64,000 bases of DNA from Meloidogyne chitwoodi (taxonomy: Eukaryota; Nematoda; Chromadorea; Rhabditida; Meloidogynidae). Positions 51,877 through 64,000 of this stretch are shown piece after piece (positions within the stretch are counted from its first letter, which is position 1; each line of letters opens with the position of its first letter). The notes beneath the pieces are model-generated. The model was not told the DNA's origin. It did no database searches and worked only from the letters and a program-made list of their open reading frames with translations. Where the stretch lies: positions 1,302,001 through 1,366,000 of the forward strand of contig JACZZP010000001.1 of NCBI GenBank assembly GCA_015183035.1. Reading direction: 5' to 3'. The translations under genes and the position numbers were made by a program.

Positions 51877-52752
51877 TTAATGAAAAGATCTACCAAAAGA
51901 AGGCGAATGTTGATGCTCTGCTCGGCGACGTTGTTCCTCAAAACGTCTCTCAATTTCATTTAATAATTTTGGTGTAAAACGTACTACAAGTTTTACTGAT
52001 ATTTTTGCATTCTTTAACAGACAAACAGCTGTTTCATGATTTTCATGTTCAACATTCTGAAATTGCCAATTTTATTTTTTAAAAAAAAGTATTTACCACT
52101 CCATTAATAGAAATTAATTGATCACCACGTCTTAGACCACCATGCAAGTCAGCAACACCACATAAAAAAATTAAATTTATATTATTCGATAAAAATTCTA
52201 TTAAAAGGAAAAAAAGAAAAAAAATACCTGGAATTACATGGGATATATAAATTGGAGAATTCTGCTCCTTTCCTCTAAAAATAAGAAAAAATAATTTATT
52301 TCAATTTTTATATACCCCATAACATTGAACCCTAATCCTTGATCTGTTTTTGGAAGTTCAATAACACGAGGATGAGCAGCACCTTCAGCAATAGAAAAAA
52401 CTGCAACTGTTGATCTGGCTGTAGAATTTGCCAAAATCTTTAAGAAAATAATTTAAATTAAATTTTTTTTCTGGTGATACCATTTCATCTCCAAAATTTG
52501 TAATATTTTGCTGATAAACATATTCATAAACATTTCTGATTGAATTAAAAAATGGTGATCCCAAATTCTGTTTAAGTTGTATGAGATAAGGAAAATCATG
52601 ATTCGAAGATTTTGTTAAATTATCAATTAATTCATTTATGCGTCCGAGGTCTAAATAAAAAACAATATTTTAAATTTATAATAAATCCAACGTTATAAAC
52701 AAAAATTTTATTAAAAAAAATAAAGACCTCGTTCCAAACTCAATCCCTCCAT
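51877..52752 (-). CDS. lin-7: LIN-7 scaffold protein (L27 + PDZ)
   Basis: Exons 52728-52752, 52481-52650, 52316-52437, 52228-52274, 52097-52197 and 51877-52056 join in frame. The start [20 protein letters not shown] gives the L27 domain that pairs with LIN-2/CASK. A linker ([20 protein letters not shown]) and the PDZ follow: [52 protein letters not shown] and [19 protein letters not shown]. The LIN-2/LIN-7/LIN-10 complex localises receptors to basolateral and synaptic membranes. Oddity: between HVIP and GVAD the only canonical acceptor (taatag, 52198-52200) leaves a 30-nt intron and adds [13 protein letters not shown] to the PDZ, 12 residues net. Skipping them would need a TG acceptor. A gene for a PDZ-ligand receptor (28.9-33.6 kb) is nearby but not linked. 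Confidence 0.9.
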
Positions 52753-53283
52753 TAAAATGTGAATAATACTGCAGAAAAAATCAATTAATAAAAACATTAA
52801 AAAATATATTTAATAAATCAAGAAATTTTCAAAACCTTTAATCATCAAAAAACAGAATTTATACATTTAAAAAATTATGCAGTTTTCTATTTACATTAAA
52901 AAATATATATTTAAAACACAATAGTTTTTGTGCAGGGAATGTATCAAAAAGACATAATAAAAATGCATATTTTACAAAAGAAATAAAATTTTCAAATAAA
53001 GAATTGGACAACAACATTAAGACAAATTAATTTTTTTAAGCAAAATTTTATAGATTGTTTTTCAATTAAAAATTTATTCACTAAAAAGTCAAAGAGAATA
53101 TATTCAAATTATATATTCTAAATTTATTTTGTCCAATTCCATTTAAGAAAAAATGTGGGATAAATTTCAGATTCTGCGATAAATGTCGGATACCGTGACG
53201 ACAAAATGCTTATAGAATATTTAGACTAAATAATAAAAATATTTTTTTTCTTTTTCCAACAAATCTTCATTTCTTCAGTTTTT
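52753..53283. other. spacer between LIN-7 and ERO1
   Basis: AT-rich; both genes are on the minus strand, about 530 bp apart, too far for a typical nematode operon gap of about 100 bp but not conclusive. A patch near 53150-53210 (gataaatgtcggataccgtgac) is GC-richer without identity. Confidence 0.35.
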
Positions 53284-55287
53284 AATGAGAACTTGGAAGA
53301 CACCATTCTTCATCAAATTCCTTTCGAAATTCTTCTATTTCCCAAATACTTGATGAATATCTCCCAAAGCTTTGAAAAAGAGCAACAACATCATTTCTTT
53401 AAATTAAATTTTTATATTTAATTAAAAATTTAGACAAAATTAAAAAAGTTTCTTTTTTTTTATTCCTCCTCCTTTCCATTTATTAATTTAAAAAATAATT
53501 TTATTTGTAATAACCTAGTAAGTTTAAAAGGGATTAAAGCATTTTCCTTTGCTTTGGAGGCACCATTACGAGGTAAATCAGCAAAAAGAATTTTTAAAGC
53601 AATTCCCATTCCATGCGTTTGGACTTTTCCCCATAAACGACATTTATCACAATCAACACAATCCATAATCCTAGAAATGTTCCAAAAATGTTGCCGAAAT
53701 TCTTCTCTAAGTAATCGAGCATTTGACTCATGCAAATTCTTAATTTTTTTCATAAATCTTATAAAAAAAACAAACAGAAAAAAGCTGAGTTTCATCAAAT
53801 TGTTCAGGAATTTCTTTAAGAAGAGTAAATAAATGTTCCAACGTAAAACGAGTTTCAATATCTTCCTAAAAATATGAACGTTTTTAAACAATTATTTAAT
53901 ATTCTTACATTTTCATTTCCAGTATAAAAAAATTTGCTTCGTTGAATATAAGGAGCAGCTTTAATTAAAGCACGCAATTCAAGCATAAAAGTAAAATAAA
54001 TATTTTTTAGACGTTCTGGTCCTTCTTTGCTCCATTTTGTACCAAATCTGTCACGAAACATCTTTTAAGAATATCGATTTTTAATTAGAATTATATATTC
54101 TAAAACCTGTATATTTCTAAACCAAGTTCCTTCTCCAAAGCCAATAGGAGCTAAAAAAAATAAAAAGAAAGGAGATGATCTAATTAAAATATTACATAAA
54201 AAATGAGAATCAGAAAAAGATCCAAAATAGATTAAAAAACAATAACCTGGTTTAAAATTATTTGAAGCAATTGAGACAGTAATTGCAGAATGAAGACCAG
54301 AAATTAAGCGATAGAAGACACGTTTCTCCAAACACATTCCTTAATATATAAAATGAATTGATTAATATACAAATATTAAATAACCTGTTGGTGTTGGTTG
54401 TAAAAGAAAGTTTTTATCAAATTTTGGGTCAGGTCTGAAAAAAAATAAAATAAATAAAAAACAGTAATTTTAACTTGAAACAATTTTCGCCGTAAATACT
54501 TTTCCAAACTTTTAATGCTGAATTGCCTTTATAGCCAGTATAACGCTCAGGGTTTTTAGCCAAATTAACATAATGCAATTCATCAAAATTCTCATCTTTA
54601 AATATAATTAAAAAACTATATAAATATACCTATTTAAAAAACCTTCCGCTGCACAAAATTTGTTACTGTTTGTTTCGAATATGTCCAAATCACGTAATTG
54701 TGCCTTATCTATATCAGTTAAAGAAGAATCTAATGGATCAAATCTATTGCTATTTTCATCAGAAAAACAATCAGAATCGGTTACAGCCTCATTGGACTAA
54801 AATATAAAGAAAATAAATTTAGATAAATTTATATTTAAAAAATTCCAAAACTAACACTCGCATTGCTTGGATGAGGTGGAAAATCACGAAAAGCCTCAGG
54901 GACTTCATTATCACAATAACCAATTGTACATTCTTTCGACGAACATTGCCCTGAGTCATCTGACCAAAAAGGACAAGGTTTTTCCATATTTACCAAAAAT
55001 ATATTTACTTTTTTACTATTAATAAATTTAAATTGTAAAACCTTGTAAAATTTAAATGGCTCTCTTTGTAAAAGTTCTTGTAAAGAAGGATAAATCTTTA
55101 CATTATTTATAGCATCAATAGTATTAACATCACAAGGGCAACTTTCTATTGCATCACCAACCTTACAAAAACATGGATGATGCACATCAAATTGGGAAAC
55201 TGTTGAAGGTAGAAAAGGCACAATAAATAATATAATAAAAAATAAAATTAAAAGTTTATATACAATCGTCGTTGTTTGTTTTATCAT
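53284..55287 (-). CDS. ero-1: ERO1 endoplasmic oxidoreductin
   Basis: The flavoenzyme reoxidises protein disulfide isomerase in the ER lumen using O2. The start at 55287 gives a signal/anchor ([18 protein letters not shown]) followed by [19 protein letters not shown]. The shuttle pair is CTIGYC (C-x4-C). The core has [56 protein letters not shown] and [19 protein letters not shown]. The active site is [19 protein letters not shown], with the C-x-x-C-x-x-C cluster and the following WGK, then [13 protein letters not shown]. The last exon reads [21 protein letters not shown] to the stop. About eleven exons. All catalytic cysteines are present, so it looks functional. Length is near 480 residues, as in the family. 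Confidence 0.94.
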
Positions 55288-55976
55288 TTCTGAAAATTAT
55301 AACGGATTTACAATTAAATAAAATAATATATACAAGGTACAAATGTTAAGGTTCTAAAATATAATGTAAAAAATAAGAGAAAATACATATTTCAACTATA
55401 TTATTAAAAGAATTTTAGAAAATTTTTAAAGATGCATAGATAGATACATGCATTTATTTAACAACTAAAATTTAATCAAACATTTGAATAATGGATTTTA
55501 TCAATTGACTAATGTAAAAAATTTCTTGAGTGTTTGCTTGTTTGCTTATACATGAACAAATCCACGTGTCTATTTTAAATGCAGAGAAAGAGAGTAAATA
55601 AATAAGCAGTGACAATTAATAAGAAGTGATTTTTAGTCATCAAGGTTTTCAATGTTCCGATCCCGATAATCACTTTATATTTTTTAAAAAAATATGTAAA
55701 CTTAATGCGTTTTTCCAGAAAGGATTTGTATTGAATTACTTAGGGCATTTTCGCAGTTCAAAATTTGGGCTGTCCAATATAAAATTATCCTTTAAAGACT
55801 CCAAAAAATTTGCTTTTACCTAAATAAATTTTTTTTAATTTTCATTGTTAATCAAATAATTATGTAATGAGTGATTACTTTTCGAATGAGTACAATAAAA
55901 ATATAAATTTGTTACATAAATTTTCCTCTAAAATATTACGTTGATTAGATTAAAATTTAAAAAATATTAAAAATAT
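55288..55976. other. spacer between ERO1 and the TWK channel
   Basis: AT-rich, holding the ERO1 upstream region and the channel's 3' end. The 65-codon open frame at 55626-55823 has no recognised domain and is not called. Nothing else is seen. Confidence 0.35.
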
Positions 55977-58900
55977 TTAAAAATTTTTTTTCTTTTTGTT
56001 TTTTGTTAAATAATCATCGGAAGACACTGAATTTCTTGATAAAGAGCGTGAGCATGGTGATACGAGCGTGCGGCAGTCAAGTAAACGAGAATCAATTTCA
56101 GCTATCAATCTTTTCATTTCTGTTGTTTCATTCTTTAAATAAATTAAAAAAAATTATTTTTATAATAAAAATTTAAAAAAACAATTTTTGCTTTCTTTTT
56201 TGTATACATATAAGGAACACCTAATCCTCTAGGTGCACCACGTGGAGTTCTTCCTGATTCATAAAATGTCCAACGTCTTTGGCCAATCTCTTCATTTTTT
56301 TGTTGTCCAAAAGCAGAAGAATGCCTTTCCATAGCACCAACAGAAATAGTAGAAGTAATGGCTTCACCAGAGTGTGTAGAACAACTTGGCTAAATTTATA
56401 CATAAAATTAAAAACAAAAATATTTTTTATTATTTAAATGATAAAAAATAAAAAATTAAGGATCAAACATTTGAATGTATTTTGAATAAAATAATATTTT
56501 TATTATTGTTTTTAAAAAAGTATTCAAAATATTTTTTATTTAAGTTATAAAAATAATTTAATAACCTTTTCATTTAGTGGCGCTGATTTAACTGAATCAT
56601 GATTTTGCAAAGAATTTGAGAAAGAGCTAATTTGCCAACGTTGTGAATTACTTGGTAAATATCTTAATTATTAAAATATATTAAATAAAATTTATTTAAA
56701 AAACCTTCGAATATAAGCATTTGATGATGAACTACTTGAATTACTTGTAAGTGCAATTGGTGAAGAAGAAAGTGAAGAGGAAGATGTATAACAATTATTT
56801 GTAACAATAACACGTAAAGTATTATTATTACTCTTAAAATAATTTTTAATTAAAAAATAATTTTTTTTTTAATATATTTTTAACACATTAAATGAAGTAG
56901 CAGAATTAGAAGAATTTGTTATTAAAACTTTTTTTGGTTGTTGATTTTTTATTTTTTCACTTAATTTAGTAATTTGTTGTTCATTAAAAGAAACATTTTC
57001 ATTAAGAAGGCCAGTTGACATTTCTGATGCTGAATTATTAGTAAGAATACCCTTATAAAAATTAAAATATAATTTAAATTATTAAAAAACACTTCTTCAT
57101 CTAATTCTTGTGTAGTATAATTAAATAAATTTATATCAGGTTGATATCTAAAAAAACTTCCATGTCCATGTTGTTGTAAACAATAAAATTCTGTTTGTGT
57201 TGATTTATTATGCTTTAAATATTTTAATAAAATAAAAAAGAAAGAAATAACTTTATTAAAACGCATTTGTAATCTTCTTAAAATTGCTTCTCTTCTAATC
57301 TTTCCAAAAGGAAAAATTCTAAAAAGTCTATGAAAATTACTTTCTGAAATATTATTTAATTGTTTAGATTGTCTAGGTAAAAAATAATCTGTTGGTTGTT
57401 GTAATTCTATTGATATTTGTTTTTTTTGTTTTTGTAATATTGAAGGTAAAATAATTTGTTCATCCTCTTTAATAAATATAAATTATTTAAATATTTATTA
57501 TTTTATAAATAAATATACCGCTATGAATTTGTGTTGTACTTTTACGTTGTCTTCTTCTTTTCCAAACTTTCCAAAGGTCCATTAATGACATATGTGGTTC
57601 TATTGCTGCAGTTATTTCTTCAACAGTTTGACCAGTATCTCCAAATTCTTCCATCATTGTAAGAAGTAATTCTTCAAAAAGTGATTCTAATTTTAATTGA
57701 ATAACATTAATACACATTGATACCTATTTAATAAATTAATATAATTAATTTAAAAATGCAAACAAGTGAAAGGCCAACTATAATAAATCCAAACATTATA
57801 AACATATCTTCAGAATTTGTTGGAGTAACATCACCTAATCAATTAAATTAAATCTTAATTAATTATTAAATATTAAAAAAAATAATCCTTTACCGTATCC
57901 AATAGTTGTGAGAGAACAAAAGAAAAAATAAAAACTTTTAAAATAATCCCAATCCTTTTCAAATTGAAGAAAAATTGCAGCACATAAAAACATCCAAGAA
58001 AATGCAACCTGTGATAAATTTTAAAAAATTATATATTTAAACATAAATTTACTCCAATAGCTAAAAGTACAGGCATTCCACTTGAACCTTGTACTTTTCC
58101 TTTTAATTTTTCTGCATCTTTTACACAACTAATAAATTCCATTAACCTTAATAATATTTATTTAATAATAATAATTATTTATTATTATTAAATAAATAAA
58201 TACCAAATAAGTTTATGCCAAAAATATTCAAAACAAAGAAGAAAAAAATGACCAAGTTTATGTAAAATCCTATGAAATAAATAATTTATATTATTTAAAT
58301 ATCAAACATAAATGTCATTGGAATTCCTATAACTGCATAAATCTAAAAATATTAAAAAATTAAAAATATATTTTAAATATTAACCATTGCAAAAAATTTT
58401 CCTAATCTTGTTTTTGGAACAATATTTCCATATCCAATTGTTGAATAAGTTGTTACTTTAAAAAAATATTTTTATAAAAGAAATAAAACCTGCTAAAAAC
58501 ATAGAATTCCAAAATGTCCAAGAAGGGGTAAGTGTATGTTGTAAACCAACAAATTTATTAAATTCAGCAATACTAGTACGTAATTTTTTGTTTAAAACTT
58601 CTACTTCATTTGCTGAAAAACCAAGCTCCCAACAACGTTCAGCCAACTAAAAAAATAAAATATTATAATTTAATTTATTTACCTGTTGTGTATAATTCTT
58701 AAGTGCCAAAATTCGGCCAATACCTAATTCACCAGATCCTAATTGAAAATGTGTTTTCCATAATCGTTCAGGACTGCTTGGATTTAAAAGAGATGACTTA
58801 AAAGGGAAAAAAATAAATTTATTTAGATATTTTACTTTATAAGTTTCCTGATCATTAAGATAATAACTTTGAAGTACATACCAATAAATAACCTTTTTTA

Positions 58901-59850
58901 AAATATTAAAAATAAATTATTAATAAATAATTATATACTTTATTTATTCTATTCATTGCTAATTTTCTATATTTAATAATTTCTTTATTTAATATTGTTA
59001 TACTTGCAAATTTTTTAAGTATTTCTTCATTTTTATTATTATTTAAATTATAATTATAACGCATTTCTTTTAATTTTTTATTAATTAATAAAACTTCAAA
59101 TAAAATATGTTTTTCTTCTTTTTCAACATATTCTTTTTTTCTTAATAAAACATTTTGTTCAGCTGGACTCTAAATAAATAATAAATAAATAAATAAATAA
59201 TTAATTTATTTATTTACTTCAATTGCATAAAATATAGCACCACCAAGAAATGAATAAATAACTAAAACAAGTATTGGCAATAAATAATGAATACGTGATT
59301 TTTCATAAAATATCTAAAATAATTTTTTTAAGTAATTATTTTTTAATTTTTATATTACAAACCAATAATTTATCAGTAATTTTATTTAATTTTGTTTTTG
59401 GAATTTCCTTAATATTTTTATTTCTTATTGAAAATAATTCTGATGATTTATTTGGATCAGACAAAGTATAATGAAAACCATTATGAAATGGAACCAAATT
59501 AATTCCATGAAAACTTAAACCTTTTTTTAAAAAAATAAATTCAAAAAATATATAAGTTTTAATTTTACTAACCATCAGGTCCAAGACAAAAATGTTGTGA
59601 CTAAAATATATATTTTTAAATGAATTAATTATAATAAATATTTACAAACTTTTTCAAAAGAATTTGTAGATACTCTTGAACTTCTTCTTAATTCATTAGT
59701 CATTAACAATGCAGCAGTAGATTTTCGACGAAGGTTAGGACCAAGTATTGAACCAGCTGCTGCTTTAATAACTTTATTTTGAAATAATGAATTTTTTCGT
59801 AAATGTGATTGTGAAAATGAGGAACATAAATCAGCGGACGGCATATTCAT
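55977..59850 (-). CDS. two-pore-domain potassium channel (TWK/K2P)
   Basis: From ATG 59850 (MNMPSADLCSS) to TAA 55977 about 18 exons join in frame, roughly 800 residues. The four-helix, two-pore plan is complete: helix 1 LLPILVLVIYSFLGGAIFYA, then an unusually long extracellular loop (about 200 residues with many Lys/Glu/Asn), pore 1 TTYSTIGYGNIVP, helices around IYAVIGIPMTFMF, helix 3 VLLAIGVAFSWMFLCAAIF, pore 2 CSLTTIGYGDVTP and helix 4 MFIMFGFIIVGLSLVCIF. Both selectivity filters are TIGYG, as expected for background K+ leak. The cytosolic N-terminus (~110 residues) and C-terminus (~400 residues, Ser/Asn-rich, low complexity) are long. The exact twk paralogue cannot be assigned by eye. Confidence 0.88.
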
Positions 59851-60919
59851 TGAGGAATAAAATTTAAAACAATATTATTAAAATTGTATTAATTAAAATT
59901 TAGGTATATAAATTAACTACCTAAATTATGTTATTAATTTTAAATAATTTTTAGGTAATTTTTTAATTTTCGAAAAGATATTAATAAAAAATAAAAACAG
60001 AATATTGAGCATATTTTTATAAAAAAGATGAATATGGAGAAAAATATGTGCCTAAAATATATTAAATATTATTAAAAGCAACCCTAGGCATTGATGGATT
60101 TATTGTTTAAAATATATTATTTGTTAATTTAATAAAAAATAAAAAAAGAGCAATTTTACATATTAGCCAGTATATTTATGTTTTTTGTAAGTATTTAAGA
60201 ATATAAAATATTTAAAAATAATTTAAATTAATTAATTTTCTATATACTTATTACTCAATCAGAATTTGTTAATTTATAAAATAAATCCAATATTCTTTTC
60301 TGTTTATGACAATTTTAAAAGTTAGATCATCTTTTCTGTGGATAACAAGGTCTTTCTTTTATAGAAAATAAACATCGAATAATTATAATATTCTATTCAA
60401 ATTAAATACTGTAAATTAATTTTCTCTAAAAAATTTTTTATATCTTATTATATATGTATGATTCTCTCACTTTTTTTGTCATTTTTATTTACTATTTTTA
60501 TAAACTGGTGTTTCAATTTTTTTCTTATTCTCTCTATAGATAGATAGACTGCAAAAAGTCATAGCCAACCAAATACTTACAATCTATTGATTTTAGTTTT
60601 CGGAAGTCAAATGTTATGTTAATCTACTTTATATTTCTTTTCTATTTTTTTTATCTACATATTACATCAGAAATTATCTGAATTAATAAATTTCAAATAT
60701 AAATACTTTAAACTTTTTTCATACTCTTTTTTTCCTTTCTATCCATTTATTCATAAAATGTGAATTAGTAGTATGACATTAAGATGATGTAATTTTAAAA
60801 TAATTATTACCTTTGCTTTTTGCTTATTTTATATTTAAAATTTTCCATTAAACATTAAATTTTTTCATTTTCAGCACTTAAACGCTCGTTAATTCCAAAT
60901 TCCGCTTAATATATCAATA
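59851..60919. other. divergent intergenic region, TWK (-) and 4F2hc (+)
   Basis: About 1.07 kb of AT-rich DNA with the upstream regions of both genes. Before the 4F2hc gene the sequence ttttcattttcag ends at 60875, a strong splice acceptor about 45 bp before the ATG and a likely trans-splice or 5'-UTR intron site. No gene or mobile element is seen. Confidence 0.4.
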
Positions 60920-63142
60920 ATGCCTCCAATTCCAGATGGACCATTGGAAGATGTAAAGACGGAAAATGACTTAGAATCTGCTAAATTTACCAAAGTAATA
61001 TAAAATATTCTTAATTAAATTTTAATTTATTCTTAGGATAAGGAAACAGTTGATGTTATACAGCCAACTGCTAAACTAATTGGTTTAACTAAAGAACAGC
61101 TAGAACAATATAGAAATGATCCATTTTGGAAAACAATTCGGTAAGAAATTTTAATTTTTAAAAGATATAATTTATACTAACATAAATACATTTTTAAAAT
61201 ATTTTTGTTATATTTATTTTATTTTTCGAGTTAAGAGCAAACAACTTTTCCTTCATAATTTAAGAGAAACATTCTAATTTTTTAATAATATTTTGTAATA
61301 ATTAAGATATGCTTTGTTTATAATTTTTTGGCTTGTTTGGTTAGCGATGTTTGTAGGTGCAATTCTTATTGTGGTGATGAGTCCAAAATGTGTTGACGTT
61401 GAATGGCAAAATAAAATGACTGTTTATAAAGTTTTTAATTTTTTAAACTTTATTAAATTAATTTAGATATTCTCTTTGGCCTATAAAGATGCTGACAATA
61501 CACTTGACTCTAATGCAGGTTTTGGTGATTTTGCAGGAATTAAAGAAAAACTTGGAGAAATAAGTCAAATGGGAATTTCTGTTATATGGCCAACTCCTGT
61601 TCTTAATTATGATAAAAATAAGCTTTCACCTGAAGCAGTTTTAGACTTGGAAATTTCAACCGAATTGGGTGGTCAAGAAGCGTTTAAAGAATTAATTAAA
61701 GCAGCACATACAAAAAATTTAAAAGTTCTTATTGATTTGCCTTTAACTGTAGCACCTGGAAATGGAAATTGGGTTCAACAAAAAGGAATTAAAAATGGAA
61801 TTTTAACATCTACTAGTTAGTTTTAATTTTAATAAAATAAAATTAAATAATTCTTTTTAACTTTTAGACGACGCTTCTCTTTTAAATTTGAAGAATCCGG
61901 AAGTTCAAGAACCGCTTTTGGAATTAGCTCGAAATTTTGTAAAATTAGGAGTAGATGCATTAAATTTGGCAGATTATGGGCTTTTAGGTCAAAATTCGGA
62001 AGATTTGATAATTTTTGCTAACAAAATTAACTCGGATCCTGTATTGAAAAATATGTAAATTATTAAATTTTTTAATTTATTAAATTTTTATATTTTTAGT
62101 CATATTTATTCTGAAGGCATTTTAAATGTTAAAAATATTAATTCAATTCATCCTTTATTTGGAAAAGGGGAATATAAAGGCTTAAATGCTTTATTAACAA
62201 AATTAAATGAAAATATTGATTCTATTAAATCTAAAAATACTACTACTAATAATATAAATAATGAACAAGTAATTAAACAAAATATTTGGAATATTGGAAA
62301 TTTAAATGCAAAAGGTTATAGAATTGATCAATTACTGACTGATATTAGGTAAATTTTTTATATAAATATATTTATTTTTTGACATTGTTTTAAATAAACA
62401 AATTACAATTTATATCAGTATTATCACAGATTTAGCTTTTTAAAATAATTAATAATTTTAGTTTACCTTATCAACGTAAAATTATTTCTCATTTATTTTC
62501 TCTTGTTGAATTATTTATACCTGGACCTGTTGTTGTACTTTATGGTGAAGAATTGGCTGCTATGAGTGGAAAAACTACAAACAAAAATCCAAGTCAAATA
62601 GTTTATCCATGGGATAATTCAAGTATTTATACAAAAGATAATCAATTTTTTGCTGTTCCACAAATTGTTAAAGATGGTGATTATGAGGTTATTTCTTTAT
62701 AATTTTAATTAAAAATTTTTTTTTAGAGTCAAATAAAAGATGAATATTCTCCTCTTAAAGTTTTTAGTAAATTGGCTAAATTACGTCAGGTAAAATTAAA
62801 TATTTTTTTTAATATTTTGTTTTATAGCAATCAGATTTTGTACTTGGTGAAATTATTCATAATTCATTAATTAATAATTTGGATTTATATTTATTAAATC
62901 GTTATCCTCTTGAATCTTCTTTTGGTCATTATGCATTATTAATTAATTGGAATAAAACTGAAAATAAAATTATTATTAAAGAATTATTAAATAAAATAAA
63001 TTCAAAAAAAATAAATATTTTGGCTTCAACTGACAAATATCTGATGGAAGAAACACAAAAATTATTTGATAATGAAGATAAAATGACAGAACAAGAAATT
63101 GTTTTTCCAGCGTTTAGTGCTATAATTTTTAAAGCGGAATGA
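60920..63142 (+). CDS. 4F2hc/SLC3A2-like amino-acid transporter heavy chain (ATGP type)
   Basis: This type II membrane glycoprotein would pair by disulfide with a light-chain amino-acid exchanger and bring it to the surface. The cytosolic N-terminus ends GLTKEQLEQYRNDPFWKTIR, the typical 4F2hc signature, followed by the membrane helix YALFIIFWLVWLAMFVGAIL and a Cys soon after (MSPKCVD), the probable light-chain contact. The ectodomain is a GH13-like barrel: FGDFAGIKEKLGEISQMGIS, VLIDLPLTVAP, LGVDALNLADYG, FIPGPVVVLYGEELAAMSG, ending with a beta domain to TGA 63142. The usual GH13 catalytic residues are not visible (e.g. ALNLADYG where active enzymes have the nucleophile Asp after Arg), as expected for a heavy chain. 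About ten exons, roughly 580 residues. Confidence 0.9.
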
Positions 63143-63473
63143 GGAAATATTGACCTCATTTTTTATTGACGAAGAATATATTTATTTATTAAACTATTAA
63201 TTTAAATAAATGTTATATATTATTCGTCAATAAATATCCTTTAATTTTTATTAATTAACTTTTTTATAATAAGTCGCAACATTTTTAGACCCTTATAAGA
63301 CTGACATTTTTTAATCTTCTTAGCAATTTTGATTTTTTTTAATTTTATAATTTCCTAGTTTAATAAATTGTTTTTCGGGAAAATGTTTCTTTTTATCTTA
63401 AATTATGTTTTTTTAAATTATTATTGAAGTTTATTTATTTAAAAGTAATTTTTTTATTTTATTTAAATTTTTA
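63143..63473. other. spacer between 4F2hc and cyclin C
   Basis: About 330 bp, AT-rich, containing the 3' end of the heavy-chain gene and the short upstream region of cyclin C. The genes are co-oriented, but the gap is larger than usual in nematode operons. No other feature is supported. Confidence 0.4.
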
Positions 63474-64000
63474 ATGGCAGGAAATTTTTGGAAAAGTTCA
63501 CATTAGTAAGCTTTATATAAAAATATCAAAAAAATTTGAAAGATCATTAAAAACGTTTTGTGAGGGTCGTTCCATTTTCTGAATTTTATAGATAGAATCA
63601 ATTTGTTTTTGAATTAAAAATAATTTTAGTGAACAATGGATATTGGAAAAAGGGGATTTGTTACGGGAAAGAGGAGATGATTTGAAAATTTATTCAGAAG
63701 AAGAATATCAGAAATTAATGATTTTCTTTATAAACTGTAAGTTTTTAAAAAAAACAAATAATGTAATTAATATTAAGTTATTCAAACGATGGGTCAATGT
63801 CTTGAAAAAGAAGTTGCTCAATCAATGAATGATCAATCAAGAGATAAACCCATTTTAAGAATGCAAGCAATTGCTTCAGCTTGTGTTTATTTTAGAAGAT
63901 TTTATTCAAAGTAATCTTTTATTTTTTTTTAAATTATTTTTATTTTTTAAGAAGATCTTTAAAAGATATTGATCCTTTTCTTCTTGCTTTAACATGTATA
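63474..64000 (+). CDS. cic-1: cyclin C, 5' part (cut by window end)
   Basis: Exons 63474-63505, 63630-63736, 63778-63910 and 63952 onward join in frame. The start MAGNFWKSSHYEQWILEKGD and then LLRERGDDLKIYSEEEYQKL match the conserved N-terminus of cyclin C, followed by the first cyclin-box text: ILRMQAIASACVYFRRFYSK and SLKDIDPFLLALTCI. Cyclin C partners CDK8 in the kinase module of Mediator, regulating RNA polymerase II transcription. One difference from animal orthologues is a longer stretch between the IQTMG and LRMQAIA blocks (about 12 extra residues, CLEKEVAQSMNDQSRDK). The second half of the gene lies beyond the window. Confidence 0.9.

Noticed and set aside
53554..53832. 92-codon frame on the plus strand
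   Set aside because: It is the antisense of the ERO1 active-site exon ([12 protein letters not shown] on the minus strand).
53284..59850. LIN-7, ERO1 and TWK channel as one minus-strand operon
   Set aside because: Gaps of about 530 and 690 bp and unrelated functions; nematode operon gaps are usually near 100 bp.

Overview
The window looks like nuclear DNA of a plant-parasitic nematode, most probably a root-knot nematode (Meloidogyne) or close relative. The genome is very AT-rich. Genes are broken into many small exons by introns of mostly 35-70 nt with GT...TTTTAG boundaries. The families are typically nematode: a CX-module membrane protein, a 4F2-type heavy chain, a TWK potassium channel and a divergent F-box protein. 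Species was inferred from style and gene content only; no search was run.

Layout, left to right. 0.0-1.6 kb: a Merlin/ISXO2-type transposase fragment at the edge, a 453-bp Merlin MITE and a small two-exon hypothetical gene (-). 2.5-5.6 kb: polypeptide GalNAc transferase (-) with a foldback MITE carrying a 34-nt poly-G run in an intron. 7.6-9.8 kb: glutamine synthetase (+). 10.4-11.7 kb: secreted EGF protein (-). 12.2 kb: possible structured RNA. 12.8 kb: hAT-like MITE with a palindromic minisatellite. 13.1-15.2 kb: Gly-rich CX-module membrane protein (+) with a Merlin element in intron 1. 16.1-19.5 kb: ACK/TNK2 tyrosine kinase (+). 19.7-20.4 kb: nuclear-receptor DNA-binding-domain protein without a visible ligand-binding domain (-). 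21.2-22.7 kb: NEK6/7 kinase (+). 22.9-25.1 kb: PEX5 (-). 25.4-27.7 kb: Lines-like protein (-), with a Merlin element 68 bp before its start codon. 28.9-33.6 kb: metabotropic glutamate receptor (-). 33.6-36.8 kb: AT-rich spacer with a near-perfect 128-bp foldback. 36.9-38.1 kb: F-box protein (+). 40.1-46.6 kb: Islet-type LIM homeobox gene (+). 46.8-47.5 kb: mariner-type MITE. 48.4-49.5 kb: sigma-1 receptor/ERG2 protein (+). 50.0-51.2 kb: GAPR-1-like CAP protein (-). 51.9-52.8 kb: LIN-7 (-). 53.3-55.3 kb: ERO1 (-). 56.0-59.9 kb: TWK/K2P potassium channel (-). 60.9-63.1 kb: SLC3A2/4F2hc-like heavy chain (+). 63.5 kb to the end: cyclin C (+, cut by the window).

The genes are conserved single-copy housekeeping and neuronal genes (glutamine synthesis, glutamate reception, LIN-7 scaffold, K2P channel, LIM-HD factor, ER oxidative folding, peroxisomal import). 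Nothing suggests operons or a co-functional cluster: neighbours are on mixed strands with separate spacers.

The accessory layer is non-autonomous DNA transposons: four Merlin-type elements (three with exact 8-bp target duplications and recognisable transposase remnants), two hAT-like MITEs, one mariner-type MITE and three other foldback repeats, nearly all in introns or just outside genes. The most unusual gene-level signals are a LIN-7 PDZ exon whose only canonical acceptor adds 12 codons net, the nuclear receptor without a ligand-binding domain, and two GC-AG introns in the ACK kinase.
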